Part shown: positions 62,114-64,000 of the stretch, piece by piece
How positions within the stretch are numbered: position 1 is the first letter of the stretch
Layout: every line of letters starts with the position of its first letter
NCBI RefSeq assembly: GCF_014203535.1
Contig: NZ_JACHJI010000009.1
Location: forward strand, 124,001 to 188,000
Length of the DNA stretch: 64,000 nt
Source: Streptomyces griseomycini
GTDB taxonomy: Bacteria > Actinomycetota > Actinomycetes > Streptomycetales > Streptomycetaceae
Direction: 5' to 3'
Translations under genes and position numbers: made by a program
The notes under the pieces: model-generated
Told to the model about the DNA's origin: nothing
What the model saw: only the letters and a program-made list of their open reading frames with translations
The model's database searches: none

Positions 62114-62893
62114 TCAGACCAGGTCGACGATGTCCGCGATGGAGTCCACGACCTTGGACGGCCGGTAGGGGAAGTTCTCCACCTGCTCCGGCAGGGTCAG
62201 GCCGGTGAGCACCAGGAACGTCTGCATCCCGGCCTCGATGCCGGCCAGGACGTCGGTGTCCATGCGGTCGCCGATCATCGCGCTGCTCTCGGAGTGGGCC
62301 CCGATGGCGTTGAGCCCGGTGCGCATCATCAGCGGGTTGGGCTTGCCCGCGAAGTACGGCTGCTTGCCGGTCGCCTTGGTGATCAGCGCGGCCACCGCGC
62401 CGGTCGCCGGGAGCGGCCCCTCGGTGGAGGGGCCGGTCTCGTCGGGGTTGGTGCAGATGAAACGGGCGCCGCCGTTGATGAGCCGCACGGCCTTGGTCAT
62501 GGCCTCGAAGGAGTAGGTGCGGGTCTCGCCGAGGACGACGTAGTCCGGCTCGTGGTCGGTGAGGACGTAGCCGATGTCGTGCAGCGCGGTGGTCAGGCCG
62601 GCCTCGCCGATGACGTACGCGGAGCCGTTCGGGCGCTGGTCGTCGAGGAACTTGGCGGTGGCGAGGGCGGAGGTCCAGATGGACTCGATCGGCACCTCCA
62701 GGCCCATGCGGCGCAGCCGGGCGTGCAGGTCGCGCGGGGTGTAGATGGAGTTGTTGGTGAGGACCAGGAAGGGCTTGCCGGACTCCCGGAGCCTCTTGAT
62801 GAAGGCGTCGGCTCCGGGGATCGGTACGCCCTCGTGGATGAGCACCCCGTCCATGTCGGTGAGCCACGACTCGATGGGCTTGCGGTCTGCCAT
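62114..62893 (-). CDS. HAD-IIA (NagD-like) phosphatase
   Basis: 259 residues. The nucleophile motif is LTDMDGVL at about 11-18, motif II FLVLTNNS, then the CII cap and motif IV AMIGDRMDTDVLAG. Members dephosphorylate sugar or nucleotide monophosphates; the substrate is not known. The ATG at 62893 follows CAGGAGATC. The frame is open further upstream (to 63172). Confidence 0.9.
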   Translation of the reverse strand: MADRKPIESWLTDMDGVLIHEGVPIPGADAFIKRLRESGKPFLVLTNNSIYTPRDLHARLRRMGLEVPIESIWTSALATAKFLDDQRPNGSAYVIGEAGLTTALHDIGYVLTDHEPDYVVLGETRTYSFEAMTKAVRLINGGARFICTNPDETGPSTEGPLPATGAVAALITKATGKQPYFAGKPNPLMMRTGLNAIGAHSESSAMIGDRMDTDVLAGIEAGMQTFLVLTGLTLPEQVENFPYRPSKVVDSIADIVDLV

Positions 62894-63203
62894 GTGCGGG
62901 ATCTCCTGCCGTACGCGGTCCTGCGTGCGCCCCAGCCTAAACAGAGCCCGGATCTTGGCGGAACGGTCCGGACCGGACCGGCTTCCGGTGGCCTCCCTCC
63001 AGGTGTCGGCGTACGGCGCGAGGTCCTTCCCGGTGTCGTTCCCGTCGGGCTCGAGGACCTCCACGCCGTCCGCCGGCTCCTCGAGGGCGAGGCGGGGCGC
63101 CGGTGACGGGGCCGTGCCCGGCGGCGCCGGAGCGGACGGGGCGGCGGGATCCTGGACCTCCGGGTGGTCCACGCGGGGATGCCCGCGGACGGCTGCCGCC
63201 CGG
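62894..63203. other. Region upstream of the HAD gene
   Basis: 310 bp. A minus-strand frame in phase with the HAD gene runs through most of it with fairly strong GC3 up to about 62960, including ADGVEVLEPDGNDTGKDLAPYADTW-like text. It has no obvious start context. It may be an N-terminal extension, a separate small gene or chance. No operator or hairpin is apparent. Confidence 0.45.
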
Positions 63204-64000
63204 TCAGCGGCGGCCGCGGGCCAGGAGCACGGCGCCGGCGCCGGTGAGCAGTACGGCCGCGGCGGTGAGGAGGGCGTGGAGGGAGCGGAAGCCGGTGCCG
63301 GCGAGTTCGCCGGGGACGGGGAGGGGGCGGCCGGGCGGGGCGGTGCCGGGGGCGGCGGAGAGGAGGGAGGCGGGGTCGGTGGGGCCGGAGGGCTCGGCGG
63401 GGGTGCGGACGTCGGTGCCGGGAGCGTCGGAGGCGTCGGGGCGGGGCCGGTGAGGGGTCGGCGGGGCGGGGCTCGCGGGAGCGGCGGCGGTGATGCGGAA
63501 CCGGTAGTCGTTCGACTGGCCGACCCAGTCGCCGTCGTCCTCGTGGCGCTGCACGACGGCGGCGTTGGCGGTGACCTCGTTGGGCACGGCGTCCGGAGCG
63601 ACCGCGAGGCGGACCTCCACGGTGAGGGTCCCGCCGGGTGCGACGGTGAACCCGGGGAAGCCCGCGTCCTCGTCGGCGAAGGCGCCGACGAGCTCGTCCC
63701 GGTCGGTGCTCTCGAACCGGACGAGGTGGGACCGCTTCCCGTCGTGGAACTCCAGACGGGGCTGCGAGGGCTCCAGCGCCCGCTCCTCGTCGACGAGCAC
63801 GACGACGGGGTGGATGCCGGTGCAGGAGCGTCCGGTGGTGTTGGTCAGCTCCAGGTACCAGGTCCCGGATCCGCCGCCGGCCGTGTAGGAGGCGGGGCCG
63901 TCACGGAGGCGTGTGGTGAGCGGGAAGACGCGGTCCCCGGCGGAGGCGCAGGCGGGCAGCGGGGCCTCCGCGCGCGCCGGGGCGGCGGCGGGGAGGACGG
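63204..64000 (-). CDS. Cell-wall anchored protein with LAxTG-type sorting signal (5' end outside window)
   Basis: The frame is open to the window edge, so the start and part of the signal peptide are missing. The visible part has an exported beta domain (AGDRVFPLTTRLRD, then YLELTNTTGRSC), a Pro/Ser/Thr linker, LAGTG at about 63310, a hydrophobic helix (LLTAAAVLLTGAGAVLL) and the tail ARGRR. LAxTG followed by helix and basic tail is the signal used by Streptomyces class E sortases. Function of the exposed part is unknown. Confidence 0.78.
   Translation of the reverse strand, partial: VLPAAAPARAEAPLPACASAGDRVFPLTTRLRDGPASYTAGGGSGTWYLELTNTTGRSCTGIHPVVVLVDEERALEPSQPRLEFHDGKRSHLVRFESTDRDELVGAFADEDAGFPGFTVAPGGTLTVEVRLAVAPDAVPNEVTANAAVVQRHEDDGDWVGQSNDYRFRITAAAPASPAPPTPHRPRPDASDAPGTDVRTPAEPSGPTDPASLLSAAPGTAPPGRPLPVPGELAGTGFRSLHALLTAAAVLLTGAGAVLLARGRR

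Overview
The window is actinobacterial chromosome and almost certainly Streptomyces. GC content is very high, third codon positions are nearly always G or C, and GTG and TTG starts are frequent. The gene order (desF-desABCD, hexA, glmS2, adpA, orn, cebR-cebEFG-bglC, cdgA, ehu transporter, AA10 LPMO, cslA-glxA, GH6) matches the Streptomyces core chromosome from memory. I see no insertion sequence, CRISPR array, rRNA or plasmid gene.

Layout. 1-6.2 kb: desferrioxamine biosynthesis (desABCD) behind an iron box, with the ferric-siderophore reductase gene desF upstream. 6.2-11.1 kb: hexosaminidase with a DasR-type operator, two conserved proteins and a glucosamine-6-phosphate synthase. 11.2-14.9 kb: universal stress protein, the pleiotropic regulator adpA (with its TTA codon), oligoribonuclease and tRNA-His. 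15-21.3 kb: the cellobiose/cellotriose system cebR, cebEFG and bglC with two CebR boxes. 21.3-30 kb: GH18 chitinase, an OmpR-type two-component system, several conserved proteins, an NsdA-like regulator and a histidine phosphatase. 30-36 kb: PAP2 phosphatase, then three tightly overlapping genes that together look like a Dna2-type nuclease-helicase split into separate polypeptides, then a small helical protein. 36-43 kb: a broken primase-like gene, the first of three identical tRNA-Lys genes, an M6-like metalloprotease, the cyclic-di-GMP enzyme cdgA, a luciferase-like monooxygenase, a possible small RNA and a lipoprotein. 42.7-51 kb: an ectoine-utilisation-like cluster (EutA paralogues, one broken; 2-hydroxyacid dehydrogenase; amidase; EhuBCDA transporter; IclR regulator) and tRNA-Lys no. 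2. 51.2-54.9 kb: AA10 LPMO with a DasR-type site, an SPFH protein, a peptidoglycan-binding protein with a decayed NlpC/P60-like domain, and tRNA-Lys no. 3. 55.3-60.5 kb: cslA-glxA glycan synthesis operon with a convergent GH6 lipoprotein. 60.6-64 kb: class F sortase with a secreted partner, a HAD phosphatase, and a cell-wall protein with a LAxTG-type signal cut by the window edge.

Themes. Much of the window concerns extracellular polysaccharide: uptake and cleavage of cellulose and chitin products (CebR and DasR regulons, chitinase, LPMO, GH6), sugar-nucleotide supply (GlmS), and glycan synthesis at hyphal tips (CslA/GlxA). Developmental control recurs (adpA, cdgA, orn). The most novel candidate is the 31.0-35.2 kb split Dna2-like operon: its first gene carries the complete RecB/Cas4 nuclease motif set and a four-cysteine Fe-S pattern, and its third carries SF1 helicase motifs. 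Three loci look decayed: an EutA paralogue with an amber codon and a deletion, a primase-like gene with an amber codon beside a tRNA, and an orphan coding fragment at about 46.6-46.9 kb.
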